Positions 1-6,202 of a DNA stretch of 12,439 nt are shown here, piece after piece. Each line of letters opens with the position of its first letter. Positions within the stretch are counted from its first letter, which is position 1. This DNA comes from Actinomycetes bacterium. Its GTDB lineage: Bacteria > Actinomycetota > Acidimicrobiia > Acidimicrobiales > Palsa-688. A program made the position numbers and the translations under genes. Location: assembly GCA_021815935.1 (NCBI GenBank), contig JAKAZH010000033.1, forward strand, positions 1 through 12,439, given 5' to 3'. The notes under the pieces are model-generated. The model saw nothing but the letters and a program-made list of their open reading frames with translations. It had not been told where the DNA came from and made no database searches.

Positions 1-486
1 GCCGTGACTGCTGCGCCCGACATGAAGTACGAGGAGGACGGCGGGCCGTCGTTGTCCCGGATTGCCAGCATCGTCCAGGCCGTGGCCAGCCCAGACTCCC
101 TGGAGCGCCTCCTCAGGCACGTAACCGTAAACGCGCTTGTCGGCAACGGCGATGGGCATGCAAAAAACTTCTCGTTGCTCCATGAAGAATCAGGTCGGCT
201 TAGCCTCGCCCCGGCATACGACGTCATGTCGACTCTCGTGTACGGCGACGATCATTTGGCCCTGTACGTCGACAACGTACGCCGCACTAACCGAGTCAAT
301 GCCGAACGGATCGTTAACGAAGCAGCGAGTTGGGGGATGCCAGTCGGTCGCGCTGCTGAACTCGTTGACGACATCCTGGTTAGAGCGCGAGAGGCGATCG
401 ACGCTTCGCGCTCGGAGACGCCAGACCTCCCTGAAGCGGTCGTTGATGTCGTGAAAGGTCAGCTCCGTCAAATGCGCGGGAGCTGA
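1..486 (+). CDS. HipA-type serine/threonine kinase toxin, C-terminal fragment (5' end outside window)
   Basis: This is the C-terminal ~160 residues of a HipA-family protein kinase, the toxin of HipBA-type toxin-antitoxin pairs; E. coli HipA phosphorylates glutamyl-tRNA synthetase. The reading frame is open to base 1 and the first GTG (4) is internal to the family, so the true start lies left of the window. Counting from that GTG, residues 43-57 contain N-x-L-V-G-N-G-D-G-H-A-K-N-F-S, the HipA catalytic loop with its Asp (D50), His and Lys-Asn. LAPAYDVMS follows with the metal-binding Asp (D73). The rest is the helical C-terminal lobe. The N-terminal lobe and ATP-loop serine cannot be judged. 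The HTH relic downstream is not its obvious partner, because HipB normally lies upstream of hipA. Family identity is firm; the substrate is unknown. Confidence 0.9.
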   Translation, partial: AVTAAPDMKYEEDGGPSLSRIASIVQAVASPDSLERLLRHVTVNALVGNGDGHAKNFSLLHEESGRLSLAPAYDVMSTLVYGDDHLALYVDNVRRTNRVNAERIVNEAASWGMPVGRAAELVDDILVRAREAIDASRSETPDLPEAVVDVVKGQLRQMRGS

Positions 487-521
487 CCTGCTGGAAGGGG
501 GGAACGACGTGGCGCACACGT

Positions 522-550
522 CTCCCGCCGGGAGGGCGCCGGCCGGCGCC
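522..550 (+). terminator. GC-rich hairpin plus 16-bp palindrome after hipA-like gene
   Basis: A 5-bp stem CTCCC/GGGAG with a GCC loop (522-534) is followed at once by the perfect 16-bp palindrome GGCGCCGGCCGGCGCC (535-550). It begins 36 bases after the hipA-like stop. There is no T tract, so it is not a classical intrinsic terminator, but GC-rich hairpins without a U tail are often proposed as actinobacterial terminators. The role is inferred; the symmetry is directly visible. Confidence 0.35.
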
Positions 551-556
551 AACCTG

Positions 557-583
557 GGATCGGCGCAGGATGCGCCTGGATCC
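557..583. other. Long imperfect hairpin in the hipA-HTH gap
   Basis: Outer arms GGATC (557-561) and GATCC (579-583) enclose inner arms GGCGCA (562-567) and TGCGCC (571-576) around a GGA loop, giving an 11-bp stem with a 2-nt bulge. It is the third structured element within 62 bases. The remaining gap 584-698 shows no coding signal. This could be part of a terminator, a REP-like element or a structured RNA; no function can be assigned. Confidence 0.4.
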
Positions 584-698
584 GTCTGTCCAACCATGGT
601 GGCCGTCTCTGCCGTAGGATTCTGATTTGACCCGACGACCTACTGCCCTTCTCCCGGCCCACCAGCGCGCAGGCGTCCCCCCAACGAGGGAGATCTCA

Positions 699-714
699 GT
701 AACGGATCCGTTAC
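699..714. promoter_or_regulatory. Perfect 16-bp palindrome, likely operator of the HTH/NTase relic
   Basis: GTAACGGATCCGTTAC is fully self-complementary and ends about 20 bases before the first plausible start (GTG 734) of the helix-turn-helix relic. A shorter palindrome GAGATCTC (690-697) sits directly before it. XRE-type antitoxins commonly autorepress by binding such symmetric sites over their own promoter. Assignment as the cognate operator rests on position and symmetry only. Confidence 0.45.
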
Positions 715-733
715 CTTACGGAAAACTGCGGAG

Positions 734-1134
734 GTGGCCCGCACCGCCGGTCTCATGCTCGTAGACGCCCGCAGGGCTGCTGGACTGTCCCAGGCCGAAC
801 TTGCGGATCGGCCCGGCGTCCAGCGCAGTGCGCTCAGCATGTACGAGACCGGCGCTCGGAACCAGGCGTCGACACTTTTTTCAAACTTTTGACCGCAACC
901 GGAGCGGCGATCGAAGCGGAGCGCGTGGGGGCACGGATCGACTGCTGGCGCAACAGCGCCATTTTTTCCAGCCTCACGTCGGTTCTCGAAGCGGTCCCGG
1001 TCAAGTCGGCCGGCCCGCTCCGGTTCCCGGCCGAGGTGTGGAGGCGACACGGATGCACTTCACCGAGCGGGTCAAGCAGATGCATGTACCGCTCGAACAG
1101 CACGCCATCAGCCATGCGTTCGGTGGCGCCATAG
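734..1134 (+). pseudogene. XRE-type helix-turn-helix antitoxin, frameshifted
   Basis: The frame from GTG 734 (alternative ATG 755) encodes ARRAAGLSQAELADRPGV followed by QRSALSMYETG, a typical XRE/Cro-type HTH, but ends at a TGA at 890-892. The continuation lies in the -1 frame: KLLTATGAAIEAERV, then a linker containing GPLRFPAEVWRR, typical of regulators paired with nucleotidyltransferases. The T6 tract at 876-881 is where one missing base would rejoin the two frames; adding one T gives an uninterrupted reading. The second frame runs on to a stop at 1134, past the start of the next gene (1053), so the original stop may also be lost. Family precedent: the HTH partner of AbiEii/MNT-like toxins. 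The break could be a real mutation or a sequencing error in a homopolymer. Confidence 0.7.
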
Positions 1135-1250
1135 CGCTCATCTACGCGGTAGAGCACCCCCGTCTCACCTATGACATCGACATCAACATCTCCTTGCTAC
1201 CAGGCGTAGTCCTCGGGGGCGGGCCGATGCCCCGGGAAGATGACGTCTAG
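1053..1250 (+). pseudogene. AbiEii/MNT-like nucleotidyltransferase toxin, truncated after N-terminus
   Basis: From ATG 1053 the frame reads MHFTERVKQMHVPLEQHAIS then HAFGGAIALIYAVEHPRLTYDIDINIS. The GG...A(x)xY...TxDIDIN pattern is the nucleotidyltransferase core: a Gly-Gly helix start and the D-x-D metal-binding aspartates. Intact relatives are roughly 170-200 residues or more; here homology ends around base 1190, and the last ~20 codons to the stop at 1250 simply read the opposite strand of the aldo/keto reductase 3' end. The toxin lacks most of its body and is almost certainly inactive. It overlaps the HTH relic as expected for a coupled antitoxin-toxin pair. Exact family (AbiEii, MNT or a related group) is uncertain. 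Confidence 0.65.
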
Positions 1251-2165
1251 GGCTTTGAGCGTTTCCTCGCCGAGAGTTATCTCCAGCGAACGTAGAGAGC
1301 CTTCGAAGTGCTCCATAGTGCGGGGGCCGACGATCGGTGCTGTCACGCCCGGCTGGCTCAAAAGCCATGCTAGAGCCACGGTGGACGGCTCCTCGCCTAG
1401 GGAATCGCACAGATCCTCGTAGGTCTCCAGCTGTGCCCGTAGGTGCTCGGTGGCGTCCGCCCAGCGCTGGTTGCGACGGCTGCCGTCGCGCTGCTTCTTG
1501 ACCACGCCACCGAGAAGGCCGCCGTGCAAAGGAGACCACGGGATGACGCCGATGCCGAAGTCAGCGGCGGCCGGAAGCACCTCGAGCTCGATGTGGCGGG
1601 CGAGCAGGTTGTAGAGGGACTGCTCGCTGACCAAACCCATGAAGTTGCGCTCACGCGCCACGCCCTGAGCCTTGGCTATGTGCCATCCGGCAAAGTTCGA
1701 CGAACCGACGTAGAGGACCTTGCCTTGGTTGCGGAGCACGTCCATGGCCTCCCAGATCTCCTCCCACGGAGTGCGCCGGTCGATGTGGTGCATCTGGTAG
1801 AGGTCGATGTAGTCGGTCTGCAAGCGGCGCAGCGACGCGTCGCAGGCCTTTCGAATGTTGAGAGCGGACAGCCTTCCCTCGTTGGGCCAGTCGCCCATCT
1901 CGCCGTAAAGCTTGGTCGCCAGAACCGTCCTATCGCGGCGATCGCCCCCCTGGGCGAACCAGCGCCCGACGATCTCCTCCGTCGCTCCGCGCCCCTTCGA
2001 GCGGCCGTACACGTTGGCTGTGTCGAAGAAGTTGACGCCCACATCGTGGGCTTTGTCCATGATCGCGAAGGATTCCGTTTCGCCGGTCTCGGGCCCGAAG
2101 TTCATCGTTCCTAGGCAGATCCGACTTACTCGCAAGCCGGTACGACCCAGGTGCGTGAACTTCAT
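1197..2165 (-). CDS. Aldo/keto reductase
   Basis: This is a complete 322-residue NADP(H)-dependent aldo/keto reductase with the (beta/alpha)8 barrel fold, cytoplasmic, reducing aldehydes or ketones. The catalytic tetrad is visible: Asp48 in FFDTANVYG, Tyr53 in the same motif, Lys85 in LATKLYG and His126 in YQMHHID. GSSNFAGWHI and the late INVGPR-like stretch APIVGPRTMEHFE match the cofactor-binding region. An upstream TTG (2174) is possible, but ATG 2165, giving MKFTHLGRTGLRVS, fits the family start and has a GGTAGG about 9 bases upstream. It follows arsC on the same strand after 64 bases, so it may be cotranscribed, but aldo/keto reductases are not a standard ars component. Its stop is a few bases from the breakpoint of the truncated nucleotidyltransferase. 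Substrate unknown. Confidence 0.93.
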   Translation of the reverse strand: MKFTHLGRTGLRVSRICLGTMNFGPETGETESFAIMDKAHDVGVNFFDTANVYGRSKGRGATEEIVGRWFAQGGDRRDRTVLATKLYGEMGDWPNEGRLSALNIRKACDASLRRLQTDYIDLYQMHHIDRRTPWEEIWEAMDVLRNQGKVLYVGSSNFAGWHIAKAQGVARERNFMGLVSEQSLYNLLARHIELEVLPAAADFGIGVIPWSPLHGGLLGGVVKKQRDGSRRNQRWADATEHLRAQLETYEDLCDSLGEEPSTVALAWLLSQPGVTAPIVGPRTMEHFEGSLRSLEITLGEETLKALDVIFPGHRPAPEDYAW

Positions 2166-2229
2166 AGTTGGCAACCTACCGCAAGGACGCCAAGTTGCTT
2201 AAGCCCGAACTCAAGAGTGCGACACGTCG

Positions 2230-2655
2230 CTAATCGGTGCCGGGGACGAGCTCGGCTAAGAGGCTGCGTACCCTCGCGTCTACTTCGTCGACGATCGGCC
2301 GGACATCGTCGACGGCCAGCCCGGCGGGATCCGGTAGCTCCCAATCGAGGTAGCGCTTGGCGGGATAGTACGGGCAGGTGTCACCACAGCCCATGGTGAC
2401 CACGATGTCTGCGGCTTGCGCATCCTGTTCGCTGAGCGGCTTCGGGAACTCCTGGGACGGGTCGAAGCCGCGTTCGTTCAGAACGGCGACCACCGACGGG
2501 TTGAGCTCGTTGCCAGGCTCGGATCCGGCGGACCGGACATCTACTCGTCCGGCGGCGTAATGCTCCAGAAGGACCTTCGCTGCGAGGCTCCGCCCGGAGT
2601 TGTGAATGCACAAGAAGAGCACTACGGGTTTGCGTAGGGGCGGGCTGTCGTTCAT
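2230..2655 (-). CDS. arsC: Arsenate reductase, low-molecular-weight phosphatase type
   Basis: This 141-residue cytoplasmic enzyme reduces arsenate to arsenite. The phosphatase-like P-loop C16-I-H-N-S-G-R22 (CX5R) holds the nucleophilic cysteine. TMGCGDTCPYYPAKRYLDW gives two further cysteines (C90, C94), and WELPDP carries the general-acid Asp109. The cysteine set resembles the thioredoxin-coupled ArsC class; some actinobacterial relatives use mycothiol/mycoredoxin, and the sequence alone does not settle the reductant. ATG 2655 is preferred over a longer frame starting at 2712, because it overlaps the acr3 stop by 4 nt (ATGA) and begins just before the conserved VVLFLCIHNSGRS strand. As the last gene of the ars chain it supplies the arsenite that Acr3 exports. 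Confidence 0.93.
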   Translation of the reverse strand: MNDSPPLRKPVVLFLCIHNSGRSLAAKVLLEHYAAGRVDVRSAGSEPGNELNPSVVAVLNERGFDPSQEFPKPLSEQDAQAADIVVTMGCGDTCPYYPAKRYLDWELPDPAGLAVDDVRPIVDEVDARVRSLLAELVPGTD

Positions 2656-3818
2656 CGCGCGCTTGGCGTCCCTACATTCAAAGGCGCGGGGTAGTAACGC
2701 CGGCGGGCCCAAAGAGCGACGTACACCAGTGAGACGAGAACCGGAACCTCGATGAGCGGCCCGACGACACCGGCAAGAGCTTCGCCGCTGGTCACCCCGA
2801 ACACGCCGATCGCGACAGCGATAGCCAGCTCGAAGTTGTTGCCCGCAGCGGTGAACGCAAGCGTAGCGGTCCGTTCATAGCCGAGCCCCACACGCCGGCC
2901 GAGGAAGAAACCGCCGAACCACATGATCGCGAAATATGCGAGCAGGGGAACCGCTATGCGTGCGACGTCACCGGGACGCGAGGTGATCGTGCGGCCCTGC
3001 AAGGCGAAGAGGATCACGATGGTGTAGAGGAGCCCGTAGAGCGCGAAAGGGCCGAGCCGGGGGAGCAGAACGTTCTCGTACCAGTCTCTACCCTTCGTCT
3101 TCTCGCCGAGCAGACGTGTCAAAAATCCTGCCACCAGTGGAGCGCCGAGGAATATCGCAACGGTCTCGGCGATCCGGCCAATCGACAGGTGCAGCCCGAC
3201 TGTCGAAAGCCCGAGCCAACCGGGAAGCACTTCGAGGTAGAAGTAGCCGAGGAAGGAGAACATCAGGATCTGAAAAAGCGAGTTCAACGCAACGAGGACC
3301 GCCGCCGCCTCCCGATCGCCGCCCGAAAGGTCGTTCCAGATCAGGACCATAGCTATGCAGCGAGCGAGGCCGACGACGATAAGCCCGCTACGGTAGGCGG
3401 GCTGGTCGGGGAGCATCAGCCAGGCCAGGGCAAACATAACCGCCGGGCCAACCAGCCAGTTGAGGATCAACGAGCTCAGCAACATCTTCTTGTCCCTCGT
3501 CACCGAGTCGAGTTGGCCGTAACGGACCTTGGCCAACACCGGGTACATCATCACGAGCAGTCCAACGAAGATCGGAAGCGACGTCCCCGACGTGACCTGG
3601 ATGGCGCCTAAGTGCCTTCCGAGGCTCGGTATCGCCCTTCCAAGACCGACGCCGATGGCCATCGCCAAGATGATCCACACGGGAAGGAAGCGGTCCAGGA
3701 ACGACAAGCGGGCTACGACTGGTGCGTCGGCCTTCGAGCTCTCCGAGGAGCGTGGCGAGACGGCGTCACCCGCGTACTGGTCGGATCCGGGGCCGGATGC
3801 GACGCCGGCGGGTGTCAC
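2652..3818 (-). CDS. acr3: Arsenite efflux permease, Acr3 family
   Basis: Acr3 is a ~10-TM carrier of the BART superfamily that extrudes arsenite using the proton gradient. The 388-residue product shows hydrophobic segments from about residue 44 onward and the family's essential Cys154 in GLARCIAMVLIWNDLSGGD. The conserved Glu357 lies in VVGPLIEVPVLV, with AGNNFELAIA just before it. The N-terminus (1-36) is hydrophilic and variable. An ATG at 3869 would add 17 residues, but GTG 3818 is preferred: it overlaps the stop of the upstream small ORF as GTGA, and the extra residues would read out of frame over that ORF. The 3' end overlaps arsC (ATGA). Expression is presumably controlled by ArsR through the shared intergenic operator. 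Confidence 0.93.
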   Translation of the reverse strand: MTPAGVASGPGSDQYAGDAVSPRSSESSKADAPVVARLSFLDRFLPVWIILAMAIGVGLGRAIPSLGRHLGAIQVTSGTSLPIFVGLLVMMYPVLAKVRYGQLDSVTRDKKMLLSSLILNWLVGPAVMFALAWLMLPDQPAYRSGLIVVGLARCIAMVLIWNDLSGGDREAAAVLVALNSLFQILMFSFLGYFYLEVLPGWLGLSTVGLHLSIGRIAETVAIFLGAPLVAGFLTRLLGEKTKGRDWYENVLLPRLGPFALYGLLYTIVILFALQGRTITSRPGDVARIAVPLLAYFAIMWFGGFFLGRRVGLGYERTATLAFTAAGNNFELAIAVAIGVFGVTSGEALAGVVGPLIEVPVLVSLVYVALWARRRYYPAPLNVGTPSAR

Positions 3819-3955
3819 GATCCGGCGCCCGTGGGCAAACCGACCGGCTCGGGACGCGTCGAGCAGCATTCAGTGTGCTCTTCGAGTGCCGTTGGCAGGC
3901 CTTGCGCGGCAAGGCGTCCCGCCGCGGCGGACACCTCTTGTTGGACGCGTGACAC
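3815..3955 (-). CDS. Small Cys-Cys protein leading the acr3-arsC operon
   Basis: I do not recognise this 46-residue ORF. It starts at GTG 3955 with a near-ideal Shine-Dalgarno AGGAGGT five bases upstream, and ends in TGA overlapping the GTG of acr3 (GTGA), the same 4-nt coupling seen between acr3 and arsC. The product opens MSRVQQEVSAAAGRL, probably an amphipathic Ala-rich helix, then has EEHTECCSTRPEP with adjacent Cys30-Cys31 and a nearby His, and a Pro/Gly tail. No signal peptide or membrane segment is seen. Adjacent cysteines are the As(III)-binding feature of the neighbouring ArsR, so a thiol-based arsenite-binding role (chaperone, buffer or sensor) is a reasonable inference, as is a purely translational leader for acr3. 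Evidence for translation is strong from context; function is unproven. Confidence 0.6.
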   Translation of the reverse strand: MSRVQQEVSAAAGRLAAQGLPTALEEHTECCSTRPEPVGLPTGAGS

Positions 3956-3960
3956 GGGGA

Positions 3961-3967
3961 ACCTCCT
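3961..3967 (-). promoter_or_regulatory. Strong ribosome binding site of the ars small ORF
   Basis: On the minus strand AGGAGGT lies 5 bases before GTG 3955. It is the only strong Shine-Dalgarno site upstream of the acr3 chain. Ribosomes therefore probably enter at the small ORF and reach acr3 and arsC by stop-start coupling. This decides both the small-ORF start and the acr3 start. Confidence 0.7.
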
Positions 3968-3971
3968 GGTA

Positions 3972-4009
3972 ACATCGACATCTGTCAGTGTATCGATCTT
4001 TGTCGATGT
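3972..4009. promoter_or_regulatory. Probable ArsR operator in the divergent ars promoter
   Basis: The arms ACATCGACA (3972-3980) and TGTCGATGT (4001-4009) form a perfect 9-bp inverted repeat. A central ATCGAT palindrome (3992-3997) lies between them, so the ATCGA motif occurs three times. ArsR/SmtB repressors bind inverted repeats of this kind. The site fills the 78-bp gap between the small-ORF ribosome site and the arsR start, so one dimer or two could silence both directions. No convincing -35/-10 pair could be fixed. Confidence 0.6.
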
Positions 4010-4036
4010 AATCATGGTTGTCAATGGGAGATCTTG

Positions 4037-4393
4037 TTGGCTGAGCCCAGTGTGTACCCGCTGATCGAAGAGGAGATCGGGCCGGCCTGCTGTCCTTCCG
4101 TGCTGGCAGCTCCGCTCGATGCCGGCCAGGCCGCGGAGATGGCGAGGGGCTTCGACGCCATCGGAGACCCGGTCCGCCTCCGGGTCCTCTCGATGCTTGC
4201 GGCGGCGCCGCACGGTGAGATCTGCGTCTGTGACTTCGTGGTCCCCCTAGGCAAAAGCCAGGGAACGGTCTCTCACCACCTGAGGATCCTCAGCGAGGCA
4301 GGTCTCGTGCACGGCGAGCGGCGCGGGAAGTGGGTTTGGTACTCCTTGGACCGTGACCGTCTGGCTGCGCTTCGCAGCGCCCTGGGATCCTGA
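4037..4393 (+). CDS. arsR: ArsR/SmtB-family arsenite-responsive repressor
   Basis: This 118-residue winged-helix repressor of the divergent ars operon releases DNA on binding As(III). The N-terminus carries Cys18-Cys19 in IGPACCPS; the alpha3 region has the metal box EICVCDF (Cys63, Cys65). The recognition helix is KSQGTVSHHLRILSEAGLV (about 74-92), followed by the wing ERRGKWVWYSL. Corynebacterium glutamicum ArsR uses an N-terminal Cys pair plus a Cys in this box, so the arrangement is known; here the CxC of the E. coli type is present as well. No ATG is in frame; TTG 4037 is preferred over TTG 4034 because GGGAG (4026-4030) is then 6 bases away. The final codons fold into a short hairpin with the downstream DNA. 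Confidence 0.93.
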   Translation: MAEPSVYPLIEEEIGPACCPSVLAAPLDAGQAAEMARGFDAIGDPVRLRVLSMLAAAPHGEICVCDFVVPLGKSQGTVSHHLRILSEAGLVHGERRGKWVWYSLDRDRLAALRSALGS

Positions 4394-4408
4394 CATAAGG
4401 TTTGTCAG
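4390..4408. terminator. Short hairpin between convergent arsR and membrane-protein genes
   Basis: CTGACA (4390-4395) and TGTCAG (4403-4408) form a 6-bp stem around a 7-base loop. It overlaps the arsR stop codon and lies in the 88-bp gap between convergent genes. There is no T tract on either side and the stem is weak, so it may be a minor bidirectional terminator or chance. Confidence 0.25.
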
Positions 4409-4481
4409 CTGGCGCTGGCGACAGCTTGCGGCGGCCGTCGGCGGCTAGGGAGAGATGTCGGGCAGACGATGTCGGGCCCCG

Positions 4482-6149
4482 TCAGCACAGCTGGTAAATG
4501 ATCGCGTTGCTGTCTTGGTAGATGACTCTCAACCCGCCGGGAAGTGGGTGGCTGGCGGGTGTGGTGAAGTAACGAAAGCCGTAGTTGTGGCACAACACCC
4601 CGTAGCGGTGGGAGTCGATTGCCTGCTGCAGTCGGGCGTCTGCAGCGGCGACCGTCGACGGCGTGCGGGATATGTAGCCGAACGCGATCGGCTTTCCGGT
4701 TAGGACCTGGTCGTATAGCTGGAGTGACTTGTCGACGCGGCCGTGGTCGATGGCGGCGTCGTCGATGACTGCGCCTGGCGGCAAGGCTTTCAGGGCACTG
4801 ACGTAGGCCGGTCTTGTGACCGGGGTTAGTGGCGGTGGTGCTGGCCACAGCTCGACTACAAGGCCCGCGCATACCAGGCCCGTCAGCATCCGGCCCCGGG
4901 TCCGGCCTGGACTGAATGCAGGACACCGGCTGAGCGCGAGCGAGATGAGGACAGCGGCGGCCAGCGTGGTGAGCACTATGATCCGGACCGGCTCGATGTT
5001 GTAGTCGAGTAGAGGAAACGCCTTACGGACGAGGTCGAAGGGCATAGGCACGCCGGTGCTGGAGCCGTGAAAGACCAGGTATGGCCCAAGGCTGAGCGCG
5101 AATGACACCCCGGCGAAGCCGAGCCAGAAACCGGCGTGTGGTCCCAGGCGCCTCCGTGTGACAGCTGCGATGACAATAAGAGTGCAGGCTGTGATCGACA
5201 GGTAGGCGCTGTAGTCGCCGAGGGGTACGTGGATGGCGCCCCAATACCACTGTGTGAGATAGGAGAATCGCCAGTGGCCGCCAGGGAGCAGTAATGAAAG
5301 CACGTCCGTGCCCGTGCTTTTGTGGCCGCCGACCATCGGGTCGCGCAGGTTCGACAGCATCAGCGCGACGGGCAGTGGGAGGGTCAGCAGGCCCGAGAGC
5401 CCGACGAATACCGCACTGGACTTAGCGTCCAAGTGGAGTTCCTGCTTCCTCCATAGGTGGACGAGGATGGCCAGCCCGCCCAGTACCGTGAACAGGAAGT
5501 AGTAGTAGTCGCAGAGCACGACGAGAAGGAGGGTGACTGCCGCACCCGCTGCAAGGCGGGCTCGCGGGCGGAGGAGCAGGCGCCACCACAGAAGCACGAA
5601 GAGGGGGACCCATTCGAGTGACACCAGCTGCATCAAGCCGAGCGTCTTCGACATGTGGTACGCCGAGAACGTCATGAAGAAGCCGCCGACGAGCGAGGGA
5701 ACAAACCGTCCGCAGAAGAACCGGCAAAGCCAGAACGTGGTGACACCGGTGGCAACGAACGAGAAGACCACCATGAAGTTGAACGCCACCACAAGTGCTA
5801 CGAAGCGCAGCAGGACGACACCGACCAGCCCGTTGAACGGGTTCATCGTCTGGCCTAGCAAGGTCGTCCCGTAGGGATAGTGAAGCATGTAAGTGTGCCA
5901 GGGGAGCTGGTGGAGATGGGTGAGTGCCTGGTTGACCCACCACATGTTCCAGACGTTCTGGTAGCCGTCGCCGCTGTCTGTGAAGAACCTCGTAGTGGGA
6001 TGCGCCACCCACGGCCAGGTGTAGAGACAGAAGAAGCCCAGGTAGACCAAGCCTGGGAGTATCACACCGTCCGTCAGCCTTCGAAGCCGGGTTCGGTAGG
6101 AGGCATCGCGCCCCAGCGCGGACGGCCACGGCGGGAGTCGTATCGTCAT
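4482..6149 (-). CDS. Multi-pass membrane protein, GT-C glycosyltransferase-like
   Basis: This 555-residue integral membrane protein has roughly ten or more hydrophobic segments between residues 27 and 440 and a soluble C-terminal domain of about 110 residues. After the first membrane helix (about 27-48) comes FFTDSGDGYQNVWNMWW with acidic residues D58 and D61, then HYPYGTTLLGQTMNPFNGL. An Asp-bearing first external loop after TM1 is the hallmark of GT-C enzymes, which transfer sugars from polyprenyl-phosphate donors on the outer face of the membrane. No specific family was recognised, so donor and acceptor are unknown. ATG 6149 is preferred by protein start, though its ribosome site is weak; GTG 6179 and TTG 6194 are in-frame alternatives. 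It is convergent with arsR and monocistronic in view. A polytopic protein of non-enzymatic role is the alternative. Confidence 0.75.
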   Translation of the reverse strand: MTIRLPPWPSALGRDASYRTRLRRLTDGVILPGLVYLGFFCLYTWPWVAHPTTRFFTDSGDGYQNVWNMWWVNQALTHLHQLPWHTYMLHYPYGTTLLGQTMNPFNGLVGVVLLRFVALVVAFNFMVVFSFVATGVTTFWLCRFFCGRFVPSLVGGFFMTFSAYHMSKTLGLMQLVSLEWVPLFVLLWWRLLLRPRARLAAGAAVTLLLVVLCDYYYFLFTVLGGLAILVHLWRKQELHLDAKSSAVFVGLSGLLTLPLPVALMLSNLRDPMVGGHKSTGTDVLSLLLPGGHWRFSYLTQWYWGAIHVPLGDYSAYLSITACTLIVIAAVTRRRLGPHAGFWLGFAGVSFALSLGPYLVFHGSSTGVPMPFDLVRKAFPLLDYNIEPVRIIVLTTLAAAVLISLALSRCPAFSPGRTRGRMLTGLVCAGLVVELWPAPPPLTPVTRPAYVSALKALPPGAVIDDAAIDHGRVDKSLQLYDQVLTGKPIAFGYISRTPSTVAAADARLQQAIDSHRYGVLCHNYGFRYFTTPASHPLPGGLRVIYQDSNAIIYQLC

Positions 6150-6202
6150 ATGCTCGACACCAGGTCCTGTCTCCTTCACTCGATCTCGGGCCAAACGGCT
6201 GT

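Noticed and set aside
1..1195. hipA-like gene and the HTH relic as one hipBA operon
   Set aside because: HipB normally precedes hipA. Here the HTH follows after a ~250-bp structured gap and overlaps a nucleotidyltransferase, its more natural partner.
1443..2114. Open frame of 223 codons opposite the aldo/keto reductase
   Set aside because: It is the complementary reading of a gene with a full catalytic tetrad; no independent start signal or domain.
2197..2230. Small palindromes GCTTAAGC, ACTC-AA-GAGT and GCGAC-AC-GTCGC between arsC and the reductase
   Set aside because: Each is short and there is no T tract; too weak to call a terminator or operator.
3766..3981. Alternative 71-codon frame on the minus strand upstream of acr3, starting at an ATG in the operator
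   Set aside because: It is Arg-rich, lacks a ribosome site at its start and runs through the small ORF in a different frame. The GTG 3955 frame has the AGGAGGT and the GTGA link.
5422..6129. Open frame of 235 codons on the minus strand overlapping the membrane protein
   Set aside because: It is a shifted reading of the membrane-protein codons, Arg/His/Pro-rich with no domain.
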